From contig NZ_MSDO01000012.1 in the NCBI RefSeq assembly GCF_001937195.1, positions 1 through 64,000 on the forward strand: a stretch of DNA of 64,000 nucleotides. The letters run 5' to 3'. The position numbers were made by a program, and so were the translations under genes. Origin of the DNA: Salinicola socius (GTDB lineage: Bacteria > Pseudomonadota > Gammaproteobacteria > Pseudomonadales > Halomonadaceae). The notes under the pieces are model-generated. The model saw only the letters and a list, made by a program, of their open reading frames with translations. It was not told where the DNA came from and did no database searches. Shown here in pieces: positions 23,311 to 32,352 of this stretch. The number at the start of each line of letters is the position of its first letter. Positions within the stretch are counted from its first letter, which is position 1.

Positions 23311-23406
23311 AAAGACCTCAGTGCCGCGCGCCGAGGTCTTTCATGACGGTTTTTGCCGTCAAGGTATCCAAAAACATCAGGGGCCGACGCTGATGGCGCC
23401 GGCCCC
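23311..23406 (-). other. Intercistronic hairpins between binding-protein and permease genes
   Basis: The 139-bp gap between the substrate-binding protein and its permease holds three inverted repeats: aaagacctc/gaggtcttt (23311-23341), gacgg/ccgtc near 23345-23360, and ggggccg/cggcccc (23380-23406). Such structures after a binding-protein gene usually give partial termination or mRNA stabilisation, so that the binding protein is made in excess. Confidence 0.6.
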
Positions 23407-23423
23407 CGATCAGACATGATCGA

Positions 23424-24197
23424 TCATTCGGCGTCCGGCGCCGCGCCGAACCACTTCTCGTGGATCTCGTCGTAGGTGCCATCCTCGTGCATGGCTTCCA
23501 GCGCCTTGTTGGCAGGCTCGACCCATTCGCTGCCCTTGGCGAAGGCGATACCGTACTGCTGGCCTTCATACAGCGGGCCGACGGTCTTGACCTTGCCCTG
23601 GCCCTTGGTCTGGGCAAAGTAGCCGACGTTGGGCGCATCGTAGAAGACGGCATCGGCACTACCGCCCATCAGAGCCATGTACATGTCGGAGCTGCCCGGG
23701 TATGGCGTGATCTCGGCGTCGTCGCCCAGCTTCTCCTGCAGGTAGTCGTAGCTGGTGGAACCGATCTTGGTGGCGATGCGCTTGCCTTCGAGATCATCCA
23801 GCGAGGCGACGTCGCTGCCATCGGATACCAGAATGCGAAGACCGGAATCGTAGTAGGGATCGCTGAAATCGACGATCTCCTGACGTTCGTCGGTGATGGT
23901 GATGCCGGCAATGGCCAGATCGACGTTGCCGGTCTGCACCGCCGGGATGATGCCGTTGAAGTCCATGGTGTTGAGGTCGACCTTGAAGCCGGCGCGGTCG
24001 GCGATCTCGTGGAGGATGTCCATATCGAAGCCGACCATCTCGCCACTGTCCTGATCCATCATTTCGAACGGCACGAAGCTGGGATCGGTGACGGCCTTGA
24101 GCGTGGTGTCCTGGGCAAAGGCCAGGCTCGAAGCGCCCAGGGAGAGGGCGAGGGCGGGAATGGCGAGCCAATGGCTCAGGGTGATGTTGTTTTTCAT
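23424..24197 (-). CDS. Amino acid ABC transporter substrate-binding protein (GlnH-like)
   Basis: A periplasmic family 3 solute-binding protein of 257 residues. A Sec signal peptide of about 28 residues ends in SLAFA before QDTTLKAV. The family motifs GFDMDILHEIADRAG and ITDERQEIVDFSDPYYDSG are clear. It is the first gene of the three-gene operon and presumably sets its specificity, probably glutamine or another polar amino acid. Confidence 0.92.
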   Translation of the reverse strand: MKNNITLSHWLAIPALALSLGASSLAFAQDTTLKAVTDPSFVPFEMMDQDSGEMVGFDMDILHEIADRAGFKVDLNTMDFNGIIPAVQTGNVDLAIAGITITDERQEIVDFSDPYYDSGLRILVSDGSDVASLDDLEGKRIATKIGSTSYDYLQEKLGDDAEITPYPGSSDMYMALMGGSADAVFYDAPNVGYFAQTKGQGKVKTVGPLYEGQQYGIAFAKGSEWVEPANKALEAMHEDGTYDEIHEKWFGAAPDAE

Positions 24198-24355
24198 AAG
24201 TTCCTCAGATCTCTGATCGATTAGGACAATCGACGACTACCTTGAGGAATCTTGTTACTGAACGTCAAGTCGACCTAGGTTTCGTTCGACAATGCCTGCG
24301 CCCGGCCAGATCGCGTCGGCAATCCACTCGAGAGGCGCATTTACCCCTCGTTGAC

Positions 24356-24409
24356 GCCGATTTTTAACCCCGTATGGGCGAACTCAGGCAGTTTTCAGAC
24401 AGTGCCTAG
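24356..24409. repeat. Half copy of the dispersed inverted-repeat element
   Basis: The text from gccgatttttaaccccgtat to tttcagacagtgcctag matches the right half of the element at 51688-51817 with few differences. I cannot find a matching left half; upstream sequence to 24198 shows no gene either. Its terminal cctag overlaps the erpA stop codon. Confidence 0.65.
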
Positions 24410-24759
24410 ACCGAGAACGAGGCCCCGCAGCCACAGGTGGACTGGGCGTTGGGATTCTTGATGATGAATCTGGCCCCGGCCAGGCCTTCTTCGAAATCCA
24501 CCGTCGAGCCGACCAGATACTGGTAGGAGAGCGAGTCCACCACCAGGCTGACGCCGTCGTTGTCGATCACGGTGTCGTCTTCGGCGGCTTGGTCGCCGAG
24601 ATCGAAGCCGTACTGAAATCCCGAACAGCCACCGCCGGTGACGTAGACCCGCAGCTTGAGGCTCGAATTGTTCTCTTCGGCAATCAATGCCTTGACCCGC
24701 CTGGCGGCGGCGTCGGTGAAGAACATCGGGGTTGGAGCGAAAGACTCCACTGTGCTCAT
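24406..24759 (-). CDS. erpA: Iron-sulfur cluster insertion protein ErpA
   Basis: ErpA is an A-type carrier that delivers Fe-S clusters to target proteins. The 117-residue protein ([20 protein letters not shown]) has the three conserved cysteines: one in [11 protein letters not shown] and two in the C-terminal [10 protein letters not shown] start at 24759 because this matches the family length; an in-frame ATG at 24846 would add 29 unrelated residues. A promoter lies about 85 bases upstream. The TAG stop lies in the end of a repeat element. Confidence 0.93.
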   Translation of the reverse strand: MSTVESFAPTPMFFTDAAARRVKALIAEENNSSLKLRVYVTGGGCSGFQYGFDLGDQAAEDDTVIDNDGVSLVVDSLSYQYLVGSTVDFEEGLAGARFIIKNPNAQSTCGCGASFSV

Positions 24760-24844
24760 CGTCACGCTCCCGTGCGTGCCGGCCCTGGAATGCGACCGAT
24801 CTGTCGAAAATGAAATGGGGCGGAAATCCACCCGGTTGGCGACC

Positions 24845-24874
24845 ATTATCGTTAATACCGAGTAAAAGGGTCAA
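24845..24874 (-). promoter_or_regulatory. Candidate erpA promoter
   Basis: On the minus strand TTGACC (24874-24869) and GATAAT (24850-24845) are separated by 18 bp, 86 bases before the erpA ATG. The remaining gap to the divergent ClC gene shows a small inverted repeat (ttgccag/ctggcaa near 24940-24961) but no other gene. Confidence 0.6.
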
Positions 24875-25112
24875 CTAATCGCTTGCCTGACGGCGAGTGT
24901 CGTTTCGGTAGTGCCGTTTTCATCGTTCCTGCGTTCCCGTCTTGCCAGTCCCCCGTCTGGCAACGCCCGACCCCGATCGGTGTATGATGACATTCCCGTT
25001 AACCGCTCGAACGGTATGGCTATCCGTCTGGATGGCCGTCGTGCACGAAGGACGACATGGCGATGTATCGCGCACGAAAGACGAGCGATCCGGATCGGGC
25101 AAGGAGATGGGT

Positions 25113-26876
25113 TTGTCACGCGTGCCGCGGTTCATCCCCCGACGTCCCAGCCTCGAACGCTTTCGGCGTCAGCTGGCGAGCGTCGATGCCATGCCGCAGC
25201 TGTGCCTGCTGGGTATTCTTGCCGGTATTCTGACCGGCACCGTCATGGTCGTCTTCCGGCTGTTGCTGGAATTCGGCGCGCTGTTTTTCATCCCCGGCGA
25301 CAATCCGGAAGCCTTCGAGACCCTGTCGCCCGCGTTTCGTGCGGCATTGCCGCTGGTCGCCGTCACCCTGATCGGTATCTGGCTATGGCCGCAACCCAGC
25401 CGCGCGCTGAAGATGGGAATCGGCCATGTCATCGAGCGGCTGGCCTACCATCAGGGCAAGATGCCGCTGCGCAACTGGATCAATCAGTGGTGGGTCGGGG
25501 TGATCTCGGTGATCGGTGGGCTGTCGGCCGGGCGTGAAGGGCCGGCGATCCATCTCGGTTCGGCGGCCTCGAGCTGGATCGGATCGCGCCTGCGTCTGCC
25601 TCATAACAGTCTTCGCGTGCTGGTGGCGTGCGGTACCGCGGCGGGCATTTCTGCCTCGTTCAATACCCCGATCGCCGGCGTCATCTTCGCCATGGAAGTG
25701 GTGATGATGGAATACACCATTGCCGGATTCCTGCCGGTGATTCTCGCCGCCACCATGGGTGCGCTGGTCTCGTGGGCGGTCTACGGGGCCGAGCCGGCGT
25801 TCAGCGTGCCGCCGCTGCAGCTCAACTCGCTGCTGGATCTGCCCTGGATCGTGCTGACCGCGCTGGTGGTGGGCATGCTGGCCGGCGGATTCGTTCGTCT
25901 TTCGCGGGGGCATCCAGCGATCGTTCGGATTCCTTTTGCCCTGCGCCTGGCGATCATCGGTCTGCTGACCGGCGCCGTGGCGTGGTGGTATCCCCAGGTT
26001 CAGGGTATCGGCTACGACAGCCTGGAACAGATGCTCAACGGGCCGATGGCGCTGGATGTGCTGCTGGTGCTGGCGGTGGGCAAGCTGGCGCTGACCGGGC
26101 TCTGCATGGCGGGCGGCGTGCCGGTGGGCGTGATCGGACCGATGCTGGTCTCCGGCGCCGCCGTGGGGGCGGTGATGGGGATGATCGGCGGAACGCTGCT
26201 GCCAAGCGTGGTCACGACGCCGGACCTGTATGCCGTGCTCGGCATGGCCGCGATGATGGGAGCGGCATTGCAGGCACCGTTGGCCGCATTGCTGGCGCTG
26301 CTGGAGCTGACCCGTAATTCGGCGATCATGCTCCCCGGCATGCTGGCGGTGGTGGTGGCGGTACTCACGGCGCGTCAGCTCTGTCGTTGCCAGGGATTTT
26401 TCCTGTCCAGCCTCAATCAGCAGGGACTTCACCCGCTGCAGCAGCCACTGATGCAGGCGCTGTCACGAGTCGCCGTGCCGGCCGTGATGGAGCGCAATCT
26501 GGTGCGTACACCGCGAGTCATCGATCACGACCGGGCCAAGGCGCTGCTCGATTCCAAGCCGACCTGGCTGGTGATCATCCAGGAGGGCAAGGACAAGCCG
26601 CCGCTGGCGATGAAGGCCGCCCATCTGGCACGGGTGCTGCACGACGACGCATGGCTTGCCGAGCACGAGCAGATCGATCTCGAGGAGGTTCCGGGTCAGC
26701 GCCTCGATCTGGCGCCGGTTCATCTGGAAGCGACGCTATCCGAGGCCTACGACACGCTCAATGAATCCGGCCTCGACGCGCTCTACGTCGAGCACACCAC
26801 GGCGCCGATGATCCGCAAGATTTCCGGTATCATCACTCGCGAGGCGATCGAGAACTATTATAGACGTAAACGTTGA
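25113..26876 (+). CDS. ClC-family chloride channel/transporter
   Basis: An inner-membrane anion channel or H+/Cl- exchanger of about 587 residues. It has ten or more hydrophobic segments, the gating-glutamate motif GREGP (residues 140-144, Glu142) and the conserved FNTPIAGVIFAMEV. A cytoplasmic C-terminal region of about 130 residues looks like a CBS pair. The proton-glutamate position of E. coli ClcA (Glu203) aligns with Val196, and the usual GSGIP filter is replaced by MGIGHV text. I favour the TTG at 25113 because AAGGAG lies 6 bases before it; the ATG at 25107 abuts that site. The 3' end runs into an 18-bp tandem repeat. Confidence 0.88.
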   Translation: MSRVPRFIPRRPSLERFRRQLASVDAMPQLCLLGILAGILTGTVMVVFRLLLEFGALFFIPGDNPEAFETLSPAFRAALPLVAVTLIGIWLWPQPSRALKMGIGHVIERLAYHQGKMPLRNWINQWWVGVISVIGGLSAGREGPAIHLGSAASSWIGSRLRLPHNSLRVLVACGTAAGISASFNTPIAGVIFAMEVVMMEYTIAGFLPVILAATMGALVSWAVYGAEPAFSVPPLQLNSLLDLPWIVLTALVVGMLAGGFVRLSRGHPAIVRIPFALRLAIIGLLTGAVAWWYPQVQGIGYDSLEQMLNGPMALDVLLVLAVGKLALTGLCMAGGVPVGVIGPMLVSGAAVGAVMGMIGGTLLPSVVTTPDLYAVLGMAAMMGAALQAPLAALLALLELTRNSAIMLPGMLAVVVAVLTARQLCRCQGFFLSSLNQQGLHPLQQPLMQALSRVAVPAVMERNLVRTPRVIDHDRAKALLDSKPTWLVIIQEGKDKPPLAMKAAHLARVLHDDAWLAEHEQIDLEEVPGQRLDLAPVHLEATLSEAYDTLNESGLDALYVEHTTAPMIRKISGIITREAIENYYRRKR

Positions 26877-27018
26877 TATAGACGTAAGCGTTGATATAGA
26901 CGTAAGCGTTGATATAGACGTAAGCGTTGATATAGACGTAAGCGTTGATATAGACGTAAGCGTTGATATAGACGTAAGCGTTGATATCGACGTAAGCGTT
27001 GATATCGACGTCAACGCT
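26857..27018. repeat. 18-bp tandem repeat, about nine units
   Basis: Six identical copies of gatatagacgtaagcgtt run from 26875 to 26982. They are followed by two variants with gatatcgac and preceded by one degenerate unit within the last codons of the ClC gene. The stop codon (TGA, 26874-26876) lies at the junction. The repeat is A+T-rich against its surroundings. No gene is predicted inside, and there are no spacers, so this is not a CRISPR. The rest of the gap to thiD (27019-27181) shows nothing recognisable. Confidence 0.95.
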
Positions 27019-27181
27019 CCAGCCGCACAGATGCGACGTCCGAATGCACGTCGTGCAGCGGCTCTGCAGGCCGAACCGGACGTCATACCGAGCGATCGAC
27101 GAGGAGAGCTTCCATGCGAGAAATGACCGGCTACCTCGCCACAAGGCCCCTGGCGGAGACAGACGTCCCGGGGAGGGGAGC

Positions 27182-28009
27182 ATGATTCGCTATGCCGACA
27201 AGCCCGTGGTAATGGTTCTGGCAGGCCACGACCCCACTGGCGGTGCGGGACTGGTCGCGGATGCCGAGGCCGTTCGAGGTTGCGGCGGCTGGCCGGTGAC
27301 CGTGCCTACCGCGATGACCGTGCAGTCGACCCGCGACGTGATCAGCGTCGAGCCTTCCCGTGGGGATTTCATTCGTCGGGCTGCGCGAGCCCTGTTCGAC
27401 GATTTCCGCATTGCCGCGATCAAGGTCGGGCTGATTCCCAATCTCGAGGTGCTGGAGGCGGTGATCGATGTCGCGCGCATGAGTCCGGGCACGCCGTTGA
27501 TCGTCGACCCGGTTCTCCGGAGCGGCGGTGGCTCCGAGTTATCCACACCCGGATTGCTCGAACCCATTCGTCTTCGTCTGCTACCCCTTGTGGATATCCT
27601 GACGCCCAATCGACGCGAGTTGACGCTGCTTGCCGCCATCGGCGATACCGATGAAGTGGCGAAGGTGGTCGAGGTGATGTCACTGGGTTGCGCTGCCGTG
27701 CTGGTCACCGGCACCGACCCGCTGGACGATGAGTCGATGTCGGGTAACGTGGTGCATACCTTGCATACCCCGGAGCTCAATCGTCAGTGGCAGTGGCCCC
27801 GGTTGCCAGCCGACTATCATGGCTCGGGATGCACGCTGGCATCGGCGCTGGCCACTCGGCTGGCCGTTGGCGAAGGGCTGGCCGCGGCCTGTGCCCAGGC
27901 TCAGCGATTTACCTGGGATACCCTCGACAACGGTCTGGCGCTGGGTCAGGGCCAGTACCTGCCGGACCGGGTCTGGCGTGCGCCCGACTTCGATGCCACG
28001 CTGGAATGA
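27182..28009 (+). CDS. thiD: Hydroxymethylpyrimidine/phosphomethylpyrimidine kinase ThiD
   Basis: ThiD phosphorylates HMP and HMP-phosphate in thiamine biosynthesis. The 275-residue protein has the ribokinase-fold substrate motif GHDPTGGAGLVADAEAV near 15-31, the segment DPVLRSGGG, and the nucleotide/anion-hole motif DYHGSGCTLASALA near 213-226. The ATG at 27182 has AGGGGAG just upstream. It overlaps thiE by 4 bp. I see no TPP riboswitch before it. Confidence 0.93.
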   Translation: MIRYADKPVVMVLAGHDPTGGAGLVADAEAVRGCGGWPVTVPTAMTVQSTRDVISVEPSRGDFIRRAARALFDDFRIAAIKVGLIPNLEVLEAVIDVARMSPGTPLIVDPVLRSGGGSELSTPGLLEPIRLRLLPLVDILTPNRRELTLLAAIGDTDEVAKVVEVMSLGCAAVLVTGTDPLDDESMSGNVVHTLHTPELNRQWQWPRLPADYHGSGCTLASALATRLAVGEGLAAACAQAQRFTWDTLDNGLALGQGQYLPDRVWRAPDFDATLE

Positions 28010-28704
28010 TGCAACGGCTTATGAATCAGGGACTTTACGCGATCACCGACAACCACCTGCTGCCGGATGATCGAACCCTGCTCGGGGCCTGCGAAACGGC
28101 GCTGGAAGCCGGTATCGTGCTGTTGCAGTATCGCGACAAGTCCTCGGACGCGGATCGTCGTTGGCGCCAGGGGGATGCGCTGGCGGCGCTCTGCCAACGC
28201 CATGCGGTGCCGTTGATCGTCAACGATGACCTCGAACTGGCGTTGCGACTGCAGCAGCGCTGGGGCGCGATTATCGGCCTGCATGTCGGGCAGGATGACG
28301 TGTCGTTGGCGACCGCGAGACACCGTCTGGGCGAAGGTGCCATCATCGGTGCTACCTGCCATGACGCCCTGGCCCTGGCGAATGCGGCGGCCGACGCCGG
28401 TGCCAGTTATCTGGCGTTCGGGCGTTTTTTCGCCTCGCGAACCAAACCGGGGGCGCCGCCGGCGTCGTTGACGATACTCGATGCGGCAGCGCCGTTGGGG
28501 CTACCCCGAGTGGCGATCGGCGGTATCGACGCCACCACCGCGGGTCGGGCTCGCGCCGCGGGTGCCGAGATGCTGGCGGTGGTCCATGCTATTTTCGGTA
28601 TGCCGGATATCGCCCGGGCGGTGCGTGAGCTCAATGTCATTGTTGCCGACGCATCCCACTCGAATTCTGCCATCGATGGCACATCTGTCATCGATCCATG
28701 CTAG
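28006..28704 (+). CDS. thiE: Thiamine-phosphate synthase ThiE
   Basis: ThiE joins HMP diphosphate to the thiazole phosphate to form thiamine phosphate. The 232-residue TIM-barrel protein has [10 protein letters not shown] (phosphate/pyrimidine contacts), [10 protein letters not shown], and the conserved [16 protein letters not shown] loop. The first ATG (28006) overlaps the thiD stop as ATGA; in-frame ATGs at 28009 and 28021 are alternatives. About 20 residues at the C-terminus have no obvious counterpart in the family. hemL follows after 10 bp. Confidence 0.92.
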   Translation: MMQRLMNQGLYAITDNHLLPDDRTLLGACETALEAGIVLLQYRDKSSDADRRWRQGDALAALCQRHAVPLIVNDDLELALRLQQRWGAIIGLHVGQDDVSLATARHRLGEGAIIGATCHDALALANAAADAGASYLAFGRFFASRTKPGAPPASLTILDAAAPLGLPRVAIGGIDATTAGRARAAGAEMLAVVHAIFGMPDIARAVRELNVIVADASHSNSAIDGTSVIDPC

Positions 28705-28714
28705 AGAGAACACC

Positions 28715-30004
28715 ATGACGACATCCGCCGAACTGTTCGAACGCGCCTGCCGACATATTCCCGGCGGCGTCAATTCCCCGGTCCGTGCCTTCAAGGGCAT
28801 GTTGCAGCCGCCGGTCTTCGTCGAGCGTGCGCAAGGCGCTTATCTGTTCGACGTCGAGGGCAAGCGCTACATCGACTACGTGGGTTCCTGGGGACCGATG
28901 ATTACCGGTCACGCCGATCCTGAGGTGTTGAACGCGGTTCGCGAGCGACTGGACAACGGCCTCTCCTTCGGCACGCCGACGGCGATCGAGACCACCATGG
29001 CCGATCTGATCTGCGACATCATTCCCTCCATCGACATGGTGCGAATGGTCAATTCCGGCACCGAGGCAACGATGTCGGCGATCCGTCTGGCACGCGGCTA
29101 TACCGGCCGCGACAAGATCGTCAAATTCGAAGGCAACTATCACGGTCATTCAGACTCGCTGCTGGTGAAAGCGGGCTCCGGGGCGCTGACTCACGGCGAG
29201 CCCAGTTCCCCCGGCGTGCCTGCCTCGCTGGCGGAGCACACCATCACGCTGGCCTACAACGACATCGAAGCCGTGCACGAATGCTTCGAGGCCATGGGCG
29301 AGCAGATCGCCTGTATCATCGTCGAACCGGTCGCCGGCAACATGAACTGCATTCCGCCGCAGCCCGGCTTCCTGGAGGCGCTGCGCGAGGTGTGCGATGG
29401 CCACGGCAGCGTGCTGATCTTCGATGAGGTCATGACCGGTTTCCGCGTGGCACTGGGCGGGGCCCAGGCGCATTACGCCATCACGCCGGATCTGACCTGC
29501 CTGGGCAAGATCGTCGGTGGCGGCATGCCGGTGGGTGCCTTCGGCGGCAAGCGCGACATCATGGAGCAGATCTCGCCGCTCGGTCCGGTGTACCAGGCCG
29601 GCACGCTATCGGGCAATCCGCTGGCCATGGCCGCGGGTATCACCCTGCTCGGCAAGATACGCCAGCCCGGTTTCCATGCGGCGCTCTCCACTCGCGTGGA
29701 AACCCTGTGCGAGGGCCTCGAGGCGAGGGCTCACGAGGCCGGTATCGACTTGATCACGCAGCGTGCCGGTGGCATGTTCGGGCTATTCTTCACCGCCCAG
29801 CAGCGGGTCGACAATTTCGCCCAGACCATGGCCTGCGACGCGCAGGCCTTTCGCGATTTCTTCGCGCACATGCTGGAATCCGGCGTTTACCTGGCACCTT
29901 CCGCGTTCGAAGCCGGATTCATGTCGAGCGCGCACACGCATGACGATATTCAGACGACCTTACTGGCCAGCGAACGCGCGTTCGCCGCCATGCGTCAGCA
30001 ATGA
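28715..30004 (+). CDS. hemL: Glutamate-1-semialdehyde 2,1-aminomutase
   Basis: HemL converts glutamate-1-semialdehyde to 5-aminolevulinate, the first tetrapyrrole precursor, using PLP. The 429-residue protein begins [20 protein letters not shown]. It has the class III aminotransferase motif [18 protein letters not shown] and the PLP-lysine segment [17 protein letters not shown] at about residues 262-278. Length matches the family (about 427). Adjacency to thiD-thiE suggests one transcript. Confidence 0.97.
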   Translation: MTTSAELFERACRHIPGGVNSPVRAFKGMLQPPVFVERAQGAYLFDVEGKRYIDYVGSWGPMITGHADPEVLNAVRERLDNGLSFGTPTAIETTMADLICDIIPSIDMVRMVNSGTEATMSAIRLARGYTGRDKIVKFEGNYHGHSDSLLVKAGSGALTHGEPSSPGVPASLAEHTITLAYNDIEAVHECFEAMGEQIACIIVEPVAGNMNCIPPQPGFLEALREVCDGHGSVLIFDEVMTGFRVALGGAQAHYAITPDLTCLGKIVGGGMPVGAFGGKRDIMEQISPLGPVYQAGTLSGNPLAMAAGITLLGKIRQPGFHAALSTRVETLCEGLEARAHEAGIDLITQRAGGMFGLFFTAQQRVDNFAQTMACDAQAFRDFFAHMLESGVYLAPSAFEAGFMSSAHTHDDIQTTLLASERAFAAMRQQ

Positions 30005-30035
30005 AACACGAACGCGACTGACAGGGAGACGACGC

Positions 30036-31598
30036 ATGAGCCGAACGCTGATACAGGCGCTCAAGGAGGGTGACGGGTTCGATCATCCGGTGGGCGCCGT
30101 CGAAGTGTTCGAAACCCCCATTTCGTGGGTGGTATCGACGGGTGACTACGCCTACAAGATCAAGAAGGCGCTGGATTACGGCAGCTTTCTCGATTTCTCG
30201 ACCCTGGAGAAACGGCGTCGCCTTTGCGAGCAGGAAGTCGCGCTGAATCGGCGTGTCGCGCCAGCGCTCTACCTCGGCTACGTGGCGATCTCGGGGTCCG
30301 AGACGTCGCCGCGGGTCAATGACGACAGCGCGCCGATCGAGTATGCCGTCAAGATGCGCCAGTTCAGCAGCCGCCATCTGTTGAGTTCGCTGCAGGCCAG
30401 CGGCGAGCTCTCGGCCGAGCTGATCGACGACTTGATCGATCAGCTCGTGGCGCTGCACGAGTCGGCTGCCAGTGCTTCCGGCGATAATCCGCTGGGTTCG
30501 CCGCCGAGCATTCGCGACATGCTGGTCGACGAGTTCGATACGATCGAACCGCTACTGGAAGCGCCGCAGGACCGGGAGCAACTGGCCCAGGTCAGAACGC
30601 TGACGCTGGAGAGCTTCGCTCGCCTCGAACCGCTTCTCGAAGAACGTTGGAAAGGCGGTTTCATCCGCGAGAGTCACGGTGACATTCATCTCGGCAATGC
30701 CGTGCGCTTCGAAGGCAAGGCGACGCTGTTCAACGGTATCGAGTTCAACGATCGCCTGCGCTGGTGCGACGTCGCCTGCGAACTCGCCTTTCTGATCATG
30801 GATCTGGAAGCCCGTGGCGAACACGAGTTTGCCCATTACGCGCTCAACCGATATCTCGAGCTTTCCGGGGATTATCAGGCGGTTCGTCTGCTCAATTTCT
30901 ACAAGCGTTATCGTGCCCTGCTGCGCGCCAGGATCGAACTGGTCAGGGATCATGACGCGGGGGTCATCGATGACCTGCCCGGGGGCGAGCCGATCGAGGT
31001 CTTCCGCCGTTATCTGAGCCTGGCTCAGGCGTACAGTGAATTCCGCTTCCCCTATCTGATTCTGGCGGTCGGCGTTTCCGGCAGTGGCAAGAGCCGATTC
31101 ACCGAGGAGATCGTGCGCCGTCTGGGTGGCGTACGGATTCGCTCCGATGTCGAACGGAAACGGCTCTTCGACTTCACGGCAGCGCCCGACGAAGCCGATG
31201 CCGTCTATAGCGAACAGGCTACCGACCAGACCTATCGCCGTCTCGCCGAGTTGACGGGTACCGTCCTCGAAGCGGGTTTACCGGCTTGCATCGATGCGAC
31301 CTCGCTGTTGCGGGAGCAGCGCAAGCGACTTCGGTTCGAGGCCGAAAAACGTGGGCTTCCGGTGTTGATCGTCAGTTTCGAAGCGGACAGGGCGACACTG
31401 CGAGCCCGCATCGTCAAACGTGCCAGGCGCAGTGGGGAGCCTTCGGAGCGGAGTCTGTCGATTCTGGAGCAGCAACTGGGGCGCTTCGAGCCGTTCGCCA
31501 GCGACGAGACGACGCATCTGGTGCATCTGGACACCACGGCGCCGGATGCCAATCTGACGCTGGCATCGTTGATTCAGGAACGGATGCGTCTTAACTGA
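30036..31598 (+). CDS. Aminoglycoside phosphotransferase-like / P-loop ATPase fusion protein
   Basis: The substrate is unknown. The 520-residue protein has two parts. Residues 1 to about 330 look like an aminoglycoside phosphotransferase-type kinase, with a G-loop-like N-terminus (DYAYKIKKALDYG) and the catalytic-loop motif HGDIHLGN near 213-220. Residues from about 340 form a P-loop kinase domain with Walker A GVSGSGKS near 345-352, and a later ATSLLREQRKR region typical of small zeta-toxin/gluconate-kinase-like ATPases. This two-domain architecture is widespread in proteobacteria as an uncharacterised family. It follows hemL by 31 bp. Antibiotic resistance should not be inferred. Confidence 0.85.
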   Translation: MSRTLIQALKEGDGFDHPVGAVEVFETPISWVVSTGDYAYKIKKALDYGSFLDFSTLEKRRRLCEQEVALNRRVAPALYLGYVAISGSETSPRVNDDSAPIEYAVKMRQFSSRHLLSSLQASGELSAELIDDLIDQLVALHESAASASGDNPLGSPPSIRDMLVDEFDTIEPLLEAPQDREQLAQVRTLTLESFARLEPLLEERWKGGFIRESHGDIHLGNAVRFEGKATLFNGIEFNDRLRWCDVACELAFLIMDLEARGEHEFAHYALNRYLELSGDYQAVRLLNFYKRYRALLRARIELVRDHDAGVIDDLPGGEPIEVFRRYLSLAQAYSEFRFPYLILAVGVSGSGKSRFTEEIVRRLGGVRIRSDVERKRLFDFTAAPDEADAVYSEQATDQTYRRLAELTGTVLEAGLPACIDATSLLREQRKRLRFEAEKRGLPVLIVSFEADRATLRARIVKRARRSGEPSERSLSILEQQLGRFEPFASDETTHLVHLDTTAPDANLTLASLIQERMRLN

Positions 31599-31600
31599 GA

Positions 31601-31639
31601 ATCCCCGGGGAAACCGCGTTCCAGCGGTTTCCCGGGGAT
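31601..31639. terminator. Long hairpin between convergent genes
   Basis: An imperfect 16-17-bp stem (atccccggggaaaccgc pairing with gcggtttcccggggat, one bulged base) with loop gttcca lies between the ends of the plus-strand kinase gene and the minus-strand regulator gene. There is no T-run, but position and symmetry suit a bidirectional terminator. Confidence 0.6.
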
Positions 31640-31674
31640 CGAATCAGGGGTTGCCGACCGACCTTTGGCTGGTC

Positions 31675-32352
31675 TCAGCGGCGTCCGCTGGCGTAACGGG
31701 ACGCCATGACGGGAATCGTGCCCAGATTCTGTCGCGCCCAGTTGGTGGCTTGGATGCGGTTGTGGACGTTGATTTTGCGGAACAGGTTGTAGAGGTGAGA
31801 CTTGACCGTGTGCTCGCTCACGAACAGCTTTTCCGCAATTTCCGTGTTGCTGGCACCGGAAACCAGCAGCGTGACGATCTCCAGCTCTCGTCGAGTCAAA
31901 CCGCATACCGGGCGATAGGTATTGACCTGCTGACGTCGGTAGAAGTCGATCAACATCGCGGAGAGCGGTCGGGAAATCCACAGCTCACCGCCCAGCAGTT
32001 TGACGATACCCTTGCAGATCAGTTCGAGATTGTCCTGGCGATAGAACACCCCGCGCAGGTGAATGCCGATCAGCAGTTCCATCACCTGTTTGTTGTCGCG
32101 AACGTTGAAGGCTGACAGGATGATTGCGTCGTTTTCTTCGGCTCGGGTGTTCCAGGAAAGCAGGTCCTTTTCCTGAACGTGGTCCCCATCCAGCAGTACG
32201 AGGACGCGGCGCCCTTCTGCCACGGGAAACCGCTCCTGCGGGCTGAGCGCCGAGACGCGGCACCCCGTCTTCTGGTGAATGTAGTCCAAAAATAGCACGG
32301 ACTGGGAGTTACAATCCGTAACCAGTACGATGTCGGTGTGTTCGGTGTTCAT
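31675..32352 (-). CDS. LuxR-family regulator of the VpsT/CsgD type
   Basis: A 225-residue DNA-binding regulator. Residues 1-120 resemble an atypical receiver domain (DIVLVTDCNS, VLVLLDGDHV). Residues 150-210 are a LuxR helix-turn-helix (GLTRRELEIVTLLVSGASNT, EIAEKLFVSEHTVKSHLYNL) very like CsgD. WISR at 125-128 fits, with Ile for Phe/Leu/Met, the W[FLM][TS]R c-di-GMP-binding motif known from VpsT. I start at 32352 because AAGGGA precedes that ATG by about 7 bases. The gene family controls biofilm matrix; no curli or polysaccharide genes are in this window, so the target is unknown. Confidence 0.87.
   Translation of the reverse strand: MNTEHTDIVLVTDCNSQSVLFLDYIHQKTGCRVSALSPQERFPVAEGRRVLVLLDGDHVQEKDLLSWNTRAEENDAIILSAFNVRDNKQVMELLIGIHLRGVFYRQDNLELICKGIVKLLGGELWISRPLSAMLIDFYRRQQVNTYRPVCGLTRRELEIVTLLVSGASNTEIAEKLFVSEHTVKSHLYNLFRKINVHNRIQATNWARQNLGTIPVMASRYASGRR

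Noticed and set aside
26857-27018. CRISPR array
   Set aside because: The 18-bp units are directly adjacent with no unique spacers, and there are no cas genes.
27019-27181. TPP riboswitch before thiD
   Set aside because: The conserved CTGAGA and ACCTGAT-type blocks were not found in the leader.
30036-31598. Aminoglycoside resistance gene
   Set aside because: Only the fold resembles the phosphotransferases; the fused P-loop domain marks a different, housekeeping-type family.
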